Below, in pieces: positions 51,526-60,113 of a stretch of DNA of 64,000 nucleotides (positions are counted from its first letter, which is position 1; the number at the start of each line of letters is the position of its first letter). The DNA lies in the NCBI RefSeq assembly GCF_021391395.1, contig NZ_CP090059.1, positions 2,155,001 through 2,219,000 of the forward strand, written 5' to 3'. The DNA comes from Sphingomonas cannabina (GTDB lineage: Bacteria > Pseudomonadota > Alphaproteobacteria > Sphingomonadales > Sphingomonadaceae). The notes beneath the pieces are model-generated. The model saw only the letters and a program-made list of their open reading frames with translations. It was not told the DNA's origin and made no database searches. Position numbers and translations under genes: made by a program.

Positions 51526-54500
51526 ATGGGCACTTCGCATCCGCTGTTGACGCGTTCGCTGCTGACGACGGCAGCGCCATTTGCGCTCGTTGCATTCGCC
51601 TTCACGCCGGTCGTGGCGGGAGCGCAGGTCGCTTCGCCGGACGCATCCGCTCCGGGGCAGGATTCCGCCGCTTCGGGGCAGGCCGACCAGCCGGAGCAGG
51701 ATATCGTCGTCACGGGCATCCGCGCATCTCAGGCCCGTTCGGTCGAGATCAAGCGCAATGCCGACAGCGTGGTCGAGGCGATCAGCGCGCAGGACATCGG
51801 CAAGCTGCCCGACGTCACCATCTCGGATTCGCTGCAACGCATCCCGGGCGTCCAGATCCGCCGCGAGGCGGGTGAGGGCGGCGCGATCAATATCCGCGGC
51901 CTGCCGCAGGTGACCACGCTGCTCAACGGTGAGGAGTTCCTCGGCGCCAATTCGGTCACGACCGTCCAGCCGAACTTCACCGACATCCCGTCGCAGCTCT
52001 TCTCGGGCGCGACCGTGTTCAAGTCGCCGACCGCCTCGCTCCAGCAGGCGGGCCTGTCCGGCACGGTCGACCTGCTGACGCGCCGTCCGTTCGATCTCAA
52101 GCAGGGGCTGACCGTCTCGGCAGCGGCCGAGGCGCAATATGGCGACAAGACCAAGAAGTGGAATCCGTCGGTCAACGGGCTGGTCTCGTACAACTCGGGC
52201 CGCTTCGGCATCCTCGTGTCCGCCGCCTACAGCGATCTCGACCTCTCCAACAGCTTCCGCGGCATCCAGGATTACGGCGTCGCGCTGCGCAACGAAGGCG
52301 GCAGCGCGACCAATCCCGGCGACTTCGCGGTCGGCAACAACGGCGTCAGCCGGGGTACACCGGTGCGCGACGGGGCGGGCACGATCATTGGCTATGACGT
52401 CAACGGCGACGGCGATGCCAACGACGCCTTCATCACGCCGCAGTCGCACACCGCCTGGAACCGCATCACCAGCCGCGAGCGCTTCGGCGCCAACGCCTCG
52501 CTGCAGTTCGAGATCAACGATACGCTGCGCCTGACCGCCGACGGTTTCTACACCAAGCAGACGCAGTACGACCGCACCGCCGGGTTCCAGTTCCAGGCGG
52601 TGGACTGGCAGTCCGCGCCGTTCCTTCCCACCAGCTCGCGCGATACCGGCGCGATCGTCGGCGGCTATCACCTCAACACCGTCCAGACCTATGCCTACGA
52701 CATGCCGAACTTCGACAGCTATGCGGAAACCTTCCGCATCCGGTCGAAGTCGCAGAACTACAACCTCCAGCTCGACTGGAATCCCAGCGACGCGTTCAAG
52801 GCGACGGTCCGCGGCATCTACGGCAAGGCCAGCCGCAAGCTCGACCAGGCCTATCTCCAGTTCAGCCTGACCGACGGCTATCAATGGGCCTATCAGGGCG
52901 TGGGCAATTATCCCGTGTCGCTCGGCGGCGACGTGCGCTTCAATCCGAACGGCTACCGCGTCTATAGCCAGCAGGCGACCGTCGATTATTCGAGCGGCGC
53001 GCCGGTCTTCACCTTCCCGCAGGCCTTTCTCGAGCAGACCAAGGACCCGTCGCGCTATGGCCTGAAGACGATCTCGTCGGAGAACAACGTCTATCGCGAC
53101 GGCGACCTGTGGGCGCTGCGCGGCGATGCCGAATGGTCGCCAAGCGAGAGCGTCAAGGTGAGGTTCGGCGCCCGCTACGGCGAGCGCAGCGTCGACCAGT
53201 TCACCTTTGAGCGCATCTCTCCCTTCTATGCCGGCAACACCGACAATCCGCAGAATCCGGCGGCGGGATGTCTGGTCAAATGGAAGGCGTTCGACGTCAA
53301 CCTGAACGATTCCAACTGCCAGGTTCGCGACGCGCAGGGCAACGCCTATACCGCCGGCTATACCCGCCTCGCCACCGATCCGCGGTTCCAGGGGCTATTG
53401 AAGCAATATGCGCTGCCGGCGGCAGGGACGCCGGACCTCTATGTCCTCAATCCCAAGGCGCTCGACAATTCGGAGGCGTTCCAGAACAGCTTCTATCCGG
53501 GCAGCATCAACAATGTGAACCCGGCCGACTCGTTCAGCATGAATCTCCAGCAGATCTCGGGCTATGTCGAGGTGAGCGGCGAGAGCGAGCTGTGGGGGAT
53601 GCCGATCCGCGCCAACGGCGGCGTGCGCATCGTCAACACGCGCTTCGACGTGCGGCAGAACATCGTCGGCGCGCCGCAGCCCTATGGCGTTTCGGGCGTC
53701 GACGCCGGCGACGTCGTCACGCATCGCAATTTCACCGATTTCCTGCCGGCGTTCAACGTCGCGCTCGACATCACCGGCAAGCTGCGCCTGCGCGCGGCCT
53801 TCGCCAAGACGATGACGCTGCTCGATTTCCTGCAATGGGGCGGCGGCCTCAACGTCAACTATGCGATCGACACCACCACCAACCCGCCAATCTTCGCGGC
53901 GACGGGGGCCAATGCGCGTGGCAACCCGCAGCTCGAGCCGTGGCGCGCCGACAACCTCGAGGCGAGCCTGGAATATTACACCGGCCGGTCGAGCCTGATC
54001 GCGGTCGGTGCCTTCTACATCGACGTCGCCAGCTTCATCGAGAACGCGACGGTCAACCGCGACGACATCCCCGACAACGACGGGGTGATCCGCCGAGTGG
54101 TGCCGGTGAACACGGTGGTGCAGGGCGAGGGCGGCACGCTGAAAGGGATCGAGGTCTCGGCGCGGCAATCGCTGGCGGATTATGGAGTCGGCGGCTTCCT
54201 GCGCGGCTTCGGCGTCGACGCCAACTACACGCTTTCGCTCGGCGATACCGGGCGCGTCGACCTGGCCGGCAACGATCAGCCGTTCCAGGACAATTCCAAG
54301 CACCAGATCAACGCCGCGCTATGGTACGAGCAGTACGGCCTGCAGGCACGCATCGCCTATAACTACCGCTCGAAGCGCCTCGTCGCGTCCGATTACGCCG
54401 GCATCACCGGGCTCGCTCAATATCAGAAGCCGACCCAGTATCTCGACGCGTCGATCTCCTACGACATCACGCCGAACTTCACCATCTACGGCCAGGCCTC

Positions 54501-54609
54501 CAACCTGACCGGCGAGACCGAGCGCTATTACCTGACCTTCCCGGATCAGGTGTTCAACGAGAACATCTACGAACGGCGCTTCATTGCGGGCGTGCGCGCC
54601 AAATTCTGA
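51526..54609 (+). CDS. TonB-dependent receptor E (halogenase-associated)
   Basis: A 1027-residue receptor of the same broad type as B and C. Signal peptide to about residue 33 (TPVVAGAQ); plug start EQDIVVTGIRASQARSVEIKRNADSVVEAISAQDIGKLPDVTISDSLQRIPGVQIRR and GAINIRGLPQVTTLLNGEEFLG. The barrel contains four cysteines in extracellular-loop-like segments (AAGCLVKWKAF and NDSNCQVRDAQG), a possible disulphide. It ends RFIAGVRAKF. A bulged-stem terminator follows, then halogenase 3. No glycosidase remains beside it except a 47-bp GH35 remnant. The ligand is not shown; class membership suggests an oligosaccharide or glycoside. Confidence 0.92.
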   Translation: MGTSHPLLTRSLLTTAAPFALVAFAFTPVVAGAQVASPDASAPGQDSAASGQADQPEQDIVVTGIRASQARSVEIKRNADSVVEAISAQDIGKLPDVTISDSLQRIPGVQIRREAGEGGAINIRGLPQVTTLLNGEEFLGANSVTTVQPNFTDIPSQLFSGATVFKSPTASLQQAGLSGTVDLLTRRPFDLKQGLTVSAAAEAQYGDKTKKWNPSVNGLVSYNSGRFGILVSAAYSDLDLSNSFRGIQDYGVALRNEGGSATNPGDFAVGNNGVSRGTPVRDGAGTIIGYDVNGDGDANDAFITPQSHTAWNRITSRERFGANASLQFEINDTLRLTADGFYTKQTQYDRTAGFQFQAVDWQSAPFLPTSSRDTGAIVGGYHLNTVQTYAYDMPNFDSYAETFRIRSKSQNYNLQLDWNPSDAFKATVRGIYGKASRKLDQAYLQFSLTDGYQWAYQGVGNYPVSLGGDVRFNPNGYRVYSQQATVDYSSGAPVFTFPQAFLEQTKDPSRYGLKTISSENNVYRDGDLWALRGDAEWSPSESVKVRFGARYGERSVDQFTFERISPFYAGNTDNPQNPAAGCLVKWKAFDVNLNDSNCQVRDAQGNAYTAGYTRLATDPRFQGLLKQYALPAAGTPDLYVLNPKALDNSEAFQNSFYPGSINNVNPADSFSMNLQQISGYVEVSGESELWGMPIRANGGVRIVNTRFDVRQNIVGAPQPYGVSGVDAGDVVTHRNFTDFLPAFNVALDITGKLRLRAAFAKTMTLLDFLQWGGGLNVNYAIDTTTNPPIFAATGANARGNPQLEPWRADNLEASLEYYTGRSSLIAVGAFYIDVASFIENATVNRDDIPDNDGVIRRVVPVNTVVQGEGGTLKGIEVSARQSLADYGVGGFLRGFGVDANYTLSLGDTGRVDLAGNDQPFQDNSKHQINAALWYEQYGLQARIAYNYRSKRLVASDYAGITGLAQYQKPTQYLDASISYDITPNFTIYGQASNLTGETERYYLTFPDQVFNENIYERRFIAGVRAKF

Positions 54610-54622
54610 TACCCCCGAACTG

Positions 54623-54660
54623 CCGCCGCTCGCGCTTGGCGCGGGCGGCGGGGCCTTTTA
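54623..54660 (+). terminator. terminator-like stem-loop after receptor E
   Basis: CCGCC-(GCT)-CGCGC pairs with GCGCG-GGCGG around TTG, followed by CGGGGCCTTTTA. A three-base bulge may make it leaky, giving lower expression of halogenase 3 from read-through. Confidence 0.6.
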
Positions 54661-54696
54661 GGAACGTGCAAGGGAAGGCTCCGGCAGGGCGAGGTC

Positions 54697-56205
54697 ATGC
54701 AGGCTGATCCGATCCGGTCGATCGTCATCGTCGGCGGCGGCACCGCCGGCTGGATGGCGGCAACCTATCTCGCGCGGCGGCTGCGGCACCTGCCGATCGC
54801 GATCACCGTGATCGACAGCAGCGCGATCGGCACCGTCGGCGTCGGCGAGGCGACCGTGCCCGCGATCCGCGACTTCTTCGCCGCGGTCGAGCTCGGCGAG
54901 CCCGAGGTGCTGCGCGAGACCGAGGGCACGATCAAATACGGCATCCGCTTCGTCGACTGGGCGGAGCCGGGGTACAGCTTCTTCCATCCGTTCGGCCTCT
55001 ACGGCGTGCCGGCGCGCGGCGTCGCCTTCCACCATTATTGGCTCAAGCTGCGCGCGAGCGGCGCGGCGACCGGGCCGCTGTCCGACTATTGCCTGTGCGC
55101 GCAGCTCGCCGAGCGCGGGCTGTTCCTGCCGCCGGGCGACCGGCCGGCGAATGACCTCGGGGTCTTCAACTTCGCGGTTCATTTCGACGCCTCGAAATTC
55201 GCCGCGCTGCTGCGCCGGCTCGCGCTCGCCAACGGCGTCGCGCACATCGACGCGCGGATCGACCAAGTCGAGCTGGCGGCGGAGAGCGGCCATGTCGCCG
55301 CGGTGGAACTGGCGGACGGGCGTCGCATCGCCGGCGATCTGTGGATCGACTGCTCGGGCTTCCGCAGCCTGCTGCTCGGCGAGGCGCTCGAGGTGCCGTT
55401 CGTCGACTGGCGCCGCTGGCTGCCGTGCGACCGTGCCATCGCCGTGCCGTGCCGCGCGGCGGTCCCGGCGCACCGGCCGATGACCACGGCCACCGCGCGG
55501 CCCGCCGGGTGGCAGTGGCATATCCCGCTGCGCCATCGCATCGGCAACGGGCATGTCTATTGCTCCGATTTCACCAGCGATGAGGCGGCGGAGGCGCTGC
55601 TGCTCGCCTCGATCGAGGGCGAGCCGCTGGCGCCGCCCAATCGGCTGCGCTTCACCACCGGGCATCGTGCACGTTTTTGGGAAAGGAATGTGGTGGGGCT
55701 GGGGCTTTCCTCCGGTTTCCTCGAGCCGCTCGAATCGACCAGCATCACGCTGATCCAGTCGGGGCTCGAACGCTTCGTCGCGCTGTTCCCCGACCGCGGC
55801 TTCGACCCGCGGCTGGCCGCGACCTACAATCGCCAGTCGGTGCTCGAGTTCGAGCGCATCCGCGATTTCCTGCTGCTCCATTATTGGTCGAACCGCCGCC
55901 ACGGCGAGCCCTTCTGGGACTATATGCGCGCGATCGTTCCGACCGACGGGCTGCAGGTGAAGCTCGACGCATGGCGCGCGGGCGGCGAGTTCGTGCGCAA
56001 CGAATGGGACACGTTCCAGGACCCGAGCTGGCTCAGCATGTATGCGGGCTTCGACGACCTGCCCGCGCGCTATTCGCCGCTGGCCGACCAGTTCTCCGTC
56101 GCCGAGCTCACCGACAGCCTCGCGCGGATGAAGGCTGCGATCGGCGCGACGCTGGCGCATGCGGAGCCGCATGGCGATTTCCTTGCGCGCACGGCGCAGG
56201 CGTGA
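54697..56205 (+). CDS. flavin-dependent tryptophan-halogenase-like protein 3
   Basis: A 502-residue PrnA/RebH-family protein. FAD motif GGGTAGW at 13-19, VGEATVPAIRDFF, candidate catalytic Lys80 in GTIKYGIRF, and an intact WxWxIP motif W272-Q-W-H-I-P277. SSGFLEPLESTSITLIQSG is present. No signal peptide. It resembles halogenase 2 more than halogenase 1 (the TVGVGEAT segment and RNG/HRIGNGHVY block are shared). It lies 88 bp after receptor E beyond the terminator-like hairpin. No flavin reductase or biosynthetic genes (PKS, NRPS, prenyltransferase) accompany it, so it is another receptor-linked orphan halogenase. Confidence 0.87.
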   Translation: MQADPIRSIVIVGGGTAGWMAATYLARRLRHLPIAITVIDSSAIGTVGVGEATVPAIRDFFAAVELGEPEVLRETEGTIKYGIRFVDWAEPGYSFFHPFGLYGVPARGVAFHHYWLKLRASGAATGPLSDYCLCAQLAERGLFLPPGDRPANDLGVFNFAVHFDASKFAALLRRLALANGVAHIDARIDQVELAAESGHVAAVELADGRRIAGDLWIDCSGFRSLLLGEALEVPFVDWRRWLPCDRAIAVPCRAAVPAHRPMTTATARPAGWQWHIPLRHRIGNGHVYCSDFTSDEAAEALLLASIEGEPLAPPNRLRFTTGHRARFWERNVVGLGLSSGFLEPLESTSITLIQSGLERFVALFPDRGFDPRLAATYNRQSVLEFERIRDFLLLHYWSNRRHGEPFWDYMRAIVPTDGLQVKLDAWRAGGEFVRNEWDTFQDPSWLSMYAGFDDLPARYSPLADQFSVAELTDSLARMKAAIGATLAHAEPHGDFLARTAQA

Positions 56206-56224
56206 ACGGATCGGAGAGGGGCCG

Positions 56225-56308
56225 ATGCGGTGCGCCGGACCCGGGCTCGCGCTGCGCGGCTGGAACCCCACGGAGGCGAAGGTCGCCGTGGCCGGACCCA
56301 ATTTATGA
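56225..56308 (+). CDS. possible 27-codon ORF between halogenase 3 and the SGNH esterase
   Basis: ATG 56225 follows an excellent GGAGAGGGG at proper spacing and encodes MRCAGPGLALRGWNPTEAKV plus seven residues (AVAGPNL). It may be a leader peptide coupled to the next gene, 15 bp downstream. Shortness and lack of homology knowledge keep it tentative. Confidence 0.25.
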   Translation: MRCAGPGLALRGWNPTEAKVAVAGPNL

Positions 56309-56323
56309 GCTGACGGAGGGACC

Positions 56324-57067
56324 ATGAGCATCGATCGCAGAAACCTGCTGCTGGGCGGCCTGGCGCTGCCCTTCGTCGCGAATGCGGCGCGCGCCCAGAC
56401 CGCCGCGCCGCCGAAGGAGGAAAGCTGGGACCAGCGCTGGCAGCGGCTGCTGCGCGAGGATTTCGGCCATCTCTTCCGCTATCGCGACGACGATGCGACG
56501 GTGCGCGCCTCGGGCAGGCCGGTCGACATCGTGTTCATGGGCGATTCGATCACCGAGGGCTGGCGCGACAAGCGTCCCGGCTTCTTCACCCCGGGGCGCG
56601 TCGGCCGCGGCATCAGCGGCCAGACGACGCCGCAGATGCTGGTGCGCTTCCAGCCCGACGTGATCGACCTCAAGCCCCGGCGCGTTCACATTATGGCGGG
56701 GACCAACGACATCGCCGGCAATACCGGGCCGATGACCGAGGAGGCGACACGCGACAATTTCCGGGCGATGGCGACGCTGGCGAAGGCGAACGGCATCCAT
56801 GTGATCCTCGCCTCGATTCCGCCGGCCGGTGCCTTTCCCTGGCGCCCCGGCCTGGAGGTGAGGACGCCGATCGCCTCGCTCAACCGCTGGCTCAAGGGTT
56901 ATGCGGCCGAGATCGGCGCGACCTGGGTCGATTATCATCCGGCGCTTGCCGACGCCTCGGGTGCGATGAAGCCCGGCATGGCCAATGACGGCGTGCACCC
57001 GACCGAGGCAGGCTATGCCGCGATGGAGGCCGTGCTGGAGCCCGTGCTGCAGGACGGCAGCAGCTGA
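56324..57067 (+). CDS. exported SGNH/GDSL-family esterase
   Basis: A 247-residue SGNH hydrolase. The signal peptide begins MSIDRRNLLLGGLALPFVANAARAQ with a twin-arginine-like start. Catalytic blocks: Ser75 in FMGDSITEGW, the Gly of RGISGQTT (about 94-101), Asn127 in MAGTNDIAG, and Asp221/His224 in NDGVHPTEAGY. The spacing is that of carbohydrate-ester and lysophospholipase-like SGNH enzymes often found in polysaccharide loci as acetylesterases. The ATG at 56324 follows GACGGAGGG. With receptor E and halogenase 3 it forms a short cluster; it may remove acetyl groups from the imported glycoside, which is inference. Confidence 0.87.
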   Translation: MSIDRRNLLLGGLALPFVANAARAQTAAPPKEESWDQRWQRLLREDFGHLFRYRDDDATVRASGRPVDIVFMGDSITEGWRDKRPGFFTPGRVGRGISGQTTPQMLVRFQPDVIDLKPRRVHIMAGTNDIAGNTGPMTEEATRDNFRAMATLAKANGIHVILASIPPAGAFPWRPGLEVRTPIASLNRWLKGYAAEIGATWVDYHPALADASGAMKPGMANDGVHPTEAGYAAMEAVLEPVLQDGSS

Positions 57068-57159
57068 GGCGGCGAAAGCAACGATATGCGACGCCGCTGC
57101 TTGCCGCTTATGTCTCGCCTCATGCGCGGGCGCGCCTAACGGAAGCTATAAACGGCTGG

Positions 57160-57206
57160 GTCTCGGCTCCGCAGACTGGGTGCGGCTGGCCACGCGATAG
57201 CCGGGA
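57160..57206 (+). pseudogene. 47-bp remnant of the 3' end of a GH35 (DUF5597) gene
   Basis: Sequence from 57160 (GTCTCGGCTCCGCAG) through GGCTGGCCACGCGATAG and CCGGGA matches the last codons, stop and first downstream bases of GH35 copy 2 (about 35609-35646). There are only a few substitutions and one 4-nt gap that breaks the frame. No longer similarity was seen upstream. The surrounding 57068-57304 holds no other gene. Confidence 0.6.
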
Positions 57207-57304
57207 GCGCCTGTCGGCGCGACGGCACGGCATGGCCGGAGCCAAACCGGCGTCGTCGAGATAGAGCAATGACAGATCGGCGCTCGGTCGATAGGATCGC
57301 GCTC

Positions 57305-57637
57305 ATGGTTCGCCGTGCGTGGATGCTGGTTCTGTTGCTGCTTGCGACGTCGCTCGTGACGACGGCGGTCGTGCACGCGCGCGAGCTTCAGGTGCCGGTG
57401 ACCCTCGAATGCACCGGCGAGGTGCACAGTGCGGACGATCGCGATCAATCGACCGGCGACGCCGACAACGGGCTCCCGCACCATCATGGTACATGCCAGG
57501 GTCCCGCACTGGCGCTTCCGTCCAAGGACGACGCTCCGGGCGTGCTGCTCGTCGCAAGCGCACGACCGACAGCCGCGGCAAGCAGGGCCTTGGTCTCGCA
57601 TCCGGTCGACCCTGCGCTGAGGCCGCCCAACGCCTGA
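57305..57637 (+). CDS. small exported histidine-containing protein ahead of czcCBA
   Basis: About 110 residues: a signal peptide (MVRRAWMLVLLLLATSLVTTAVVHA) and a mature part with one HxxxHHH-like cluster (GLPHHHGTCQG) that also holds a cysteine. Acidic stretches (SADDRDQSTGDADNG) and a Pro/Ala-rich end complete it. Small proteins of this kind precede cation-efflux operons in sphingomonads and could bind the exported metal in the periplasm; function is inferred from position and His/Cys content. ATG 57269 (12 residues longer) is an alternative start. The efflux operon starts 56 bp later. Confidence 0.65.
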   Translation: MVRRAWMLVLLLLATSLVTTAVVHARELQVPVTLECTGEVHSADDRDQSTGDADNGLPHHHGTCQGPALALPSKDDAPGVLLVASARPTAAASRALVSHPVDPALRPPNA

Positions 57638-57693
57638 CCGGGTCGCAGGACCGGCGTCCGCCGGTCTCGGCAACTCTCGGTCGGGAGCAATCC

Positions 57694-58965
57694 ATGAAGA
57701 TTCATTGCGCGGCCGTGATGGTCGCGGTGTCGGGCGCGGCAGTGGCGCAGGCACCAACCGTGCCGCAAGCGGACCGGACGTCCGCCACGCCGGTTTATAC
57801 GTTGGAGGACGCCTTGCGCGCCGCGGGCGCATCCTCTCCCGCCGCCGATGCGGCGTCCGCGGGCGTCGCGGCGGCGCGCGCCGGCCGCACCGCCGCCGGC
57901 CTGCACCCCAATCCGCAGGTGCAAGTCCAGGTCGAGAACGTCCTCGGCTCGGGACAATATTCCGGATTCGACAGCGCGGAGACGACGGTTGGCGTGGCGA
58001 TCCCCGTCGAGCTGGGCGGCAAGCGCGGCGCCCGGATCGCCGTTGCCGACGCGCAGCTGTCGCGGGCGGAGCTGCAGGCGGCGATCGCGCAGGCCGACAT
58101 CCGGCTGCAGGTGACCAGCCTCTACGTCGAGACCATCGCCGCGGAGGAGCGCGTCATGCTGGGCCGCGATCAGCTGCGGATCGCCGGCGAGGCGCTCCGC
58201 GCCGCGCGCGTCCGGGTGCAGTCGGGGCGTGCATCGCCGATCGAGGAGCAGCGCGCCGACGTGGCGCGCATTCAAGCGGAAGCCGACCTCGAGCGCAACC
58301 TGCGCCTCGCGCGGGCGGCGCGCGAGAATCTGGCGCGCCGGGTCGGATCGATCCCGGCGGGGCCGCTCGATCTGGGGCTGCTCGACCGCATTCCGCCGGC
58401 GACGCAGGGCCCCGTCGTCCCACCGAACGCGGCGGGCACGCTCGCTCAGGCGGCGGCGGATGCCGACCTCGCCTTTGCCGACGCGGGCGTGCGACTGGCG
58501 CGGGCCAACCGGGTGCCCGACCTGACCGTCGGCCCGGGATTGCGCCGGCTCGAGCAGACCAGCGACATGGCGGCGATCTTCAGCATCTCGATCCCGATGC
58601 CGCTGTTCAATCGCGGTACCGCGGCGGTGGATCAGGCGCGGGCGGAACGCGCGCGGGCCGAAGCGCAGCGGCGCGTGACTCAGCTCGACGTCGAGCAGAC
58701 GATCACCGATGCATCGGCCGCCGTCGACAATGCGGCAACCAGCGCCCGTGCGGCGGGCCCCGCATTAGCTGCCGCGGAGGAAGCTGCTCGGATCGCCCGC
58801 ATCGGCTATCGCGAAGGCAAGTTCGGCCAGCTCGACCTGCTCGATGCCGAGCGCACGCTCGCCCAGACGCGCAGCGCTGCGATCGACGCCTTCACTGCCT
58901 ATCACATCGCCAAGGCGCGGCTGGAACGGCTGACCGCTCGCGCGCCCAGGGGAGACAATCGATGA
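57694..58965 (+). CDS. czcC: CzcC-like outer-membrane factor (TolC family)
   Basis: A 423-residue outer-membrane channel subunit of an HME-RND efflux pump. Signal peptide 1-19 (MKIHCAAVMVAVSGAAVAQ); then TLEDALRAAG and LHPNPQVQVQVENVLGSGQYSGFDSAETTVGVAIPVELGGKRGARIAVA, the CzcC/TolC repeat with its PNP and E-GGKR hallmarks. Long coiled-coil helices rich in Ala/Arg/Glu occupy both halves, and the second repeat contains FSISIPMPLFNRG. The ATG at 57694 follows GGGAG. It overlaps czcB by 4 nt. Confidence 0.9.
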   Translation: MKIHCAAVMVAVSGAAVAQAPTVPQADRTSATPVYTLEDALRAAGASSPAADAASAGVAAARAGRTAAGLHPNPQVQVQVENVLGSGQYSGFDSAETTVGVAIPVELGGKRGARIAVADAQLSRAELQAAIAQADIRLQVTSLYVETIAAEERVMLGRDQLRIAGEALRAARVRVQSGRASPIEEQRADVARIQAEADLERNLRLARAARENLARRVGSIPAGPLDLGLLDRIPPATQGPVVPPNAAGTLAQAAADADLAFADAGVRLARANRVPDLTVGPGLRRLEQTSDMAAIFSISIPMPLFNRGTAAVDQARAERARAEAQRRVTQLDVEQTITDASAAVDNAATSARAAGPALAAAEEAARIARIGYREGKFGQLDLLDAERTLAQTRSAAIDAFTAYHIAKARLERLTARAPRGDNR

Positions 58966-60110
58966 TCGGAATCCCTTTGAAGCCCGGCGCGGCGCTGCCG
59001 ATCGCGCTCGCCTTGTCGCTCGCTGGCTGCGGTGCTCCGAGGACCCCCACCTCGAACGAGGCCGCGCCGAAGGGCGCGGACCACGGCGAGGAAGGCGTCG
59101 TTACCCTCACGCCGCAGCAGATCGCCGCCGCAGGGATCGAGCTCGTGTCGCCGACCATCGGCGGCAGCGCCGGCGCGATCGAGCTGCCGGCGACGATCGA
59201 AGGCGATCCGCAGGCGACGCAGGTCGTATCGGCGTCGATCGGTGGGCGCGTGGTCTCGCTCACCCGCAATCTCGGGCAATCGGTCGGTCGCGGCGAGACG
59301 CTCGCGGTGATCGAGAGCCGTGAGGCGGCGCAGCTCAAGGGCGAGATCGAGGCGACCGAGGCGCGGCTTGCCCTTGCGGAATCGAATTACGCGCGCGAGC
59401 GCCGCCTGTTTGCCGAGCGCGTGTCGCCCGAGCAGGACCTGATCGCCGCGCGCACCGCAGCGACCGAGGCGCGGATCGCGCTGCGGCTGGCGCGTCAGCA
59501 GCTTTCCGCGGCGGGCGCCGGCGGCGGCGGTCTCAACCGTATCGGCATTCCGGCGCCGATCGCCGGACAGGTGATCGCCCGCTCGGCGACGCTCGGCCAG
59601 ACGGTGGCCGCCGACGCGGAGCTGTACCGCATTGCCGATCTCGACAATGTCTCGCTCAGCCTCGCGCTCCAGCCCGCGGACGCGGGCCGCCTGCGCCCGG
59701 GTACTGCCGTGATCGTCATCGCGCCGGGACGTCAGGCGAGTGCGCGCATCACCTTCGTGTCGCCCGCACTCGATCCCGACACCCGCCTCGTGACGGCGCT
59801 TGCGCAGCTCGACAATCGCGCGGGCCAGTGGCGCGTGGGGGAGCCGGTCACCGCATCGATCCAGCTCGGCGGGGGCGGCGACGGCACCATCCGGGTGCCG
59901 ACCACCGCGGTGCAGACGATCGAGGGGCGAACCGTCGTGTTCGTGCGGACCGGGCAAGGCTTCCGCGCGGCTCCCGTCGCGCTGGGGCGGCAGGACGGTG
60001 ATATGGTCGTCGTGACCAAGGGGCTGACCGGGCGCGAGCGGATCGCCGCGCAGAACAGCTTCACGCTCAAATCGGCGCTCGGCACCGCCGAAGCCGGACA
60101 TGAGGACTGA
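58962..60110 (+). CDS. czcB: CzcB-like periplasmic adaptor lipoprotein
   Basis: A 382-residue membrane-fusion protein of the efflux pump. The lipobox LSLAGC gives a lipidated Cys near residue 23, followed by an acidic/His segment (ADHGEEGVVTLTPQQIAAAGIEL). The barrel-hairpin part reads GRVVSLTRNLGQSVGRGETLAVIESREAAQLKGEIEATEARLALAESNYARERRLFAE, then the lipoyl half GIPAPIAGQVIARSATLGQTV. The beta-barrel VPTTAVQTIEGRTVVFVRTGQGF is near the end. Coupled to czcC by ATGA overlap, and 3 bp before czcA. Confidence 0.9.
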   Translation: MIGIPLKPGAALPIALALSLAGCGAPRTPTSNEAAPKGADHGEEGVVTLTPQQIAAAGIELVSPTIGGSAGAIELPATIEGDPQATQVVSASIGGRVVSLTRNLGQSVGRGETLAVIESREAAQLKGEIEATEARLALAESNYARERRLFAERVSPEQDLIAARTAATEARIALRLARQQLSAAGAGGGGLNRIGIPAPIAGQVIARSATLGQTVAADAELYRIADLDNVSLSLALQPADAGRLRPGTAVIVIAPGRQASARITFVSPALDPDTRLVTALAQLDNRAGQWRVGEPVTASIQLGGGGDGTIRVPTTAVQTIEGRTVVFVRTGQGFRAAPVALGRQDGDMVVVTKGLTGRERIAAQNSFTLKSALGTAEAGHED

Positions 60111-60113
60111 GCC

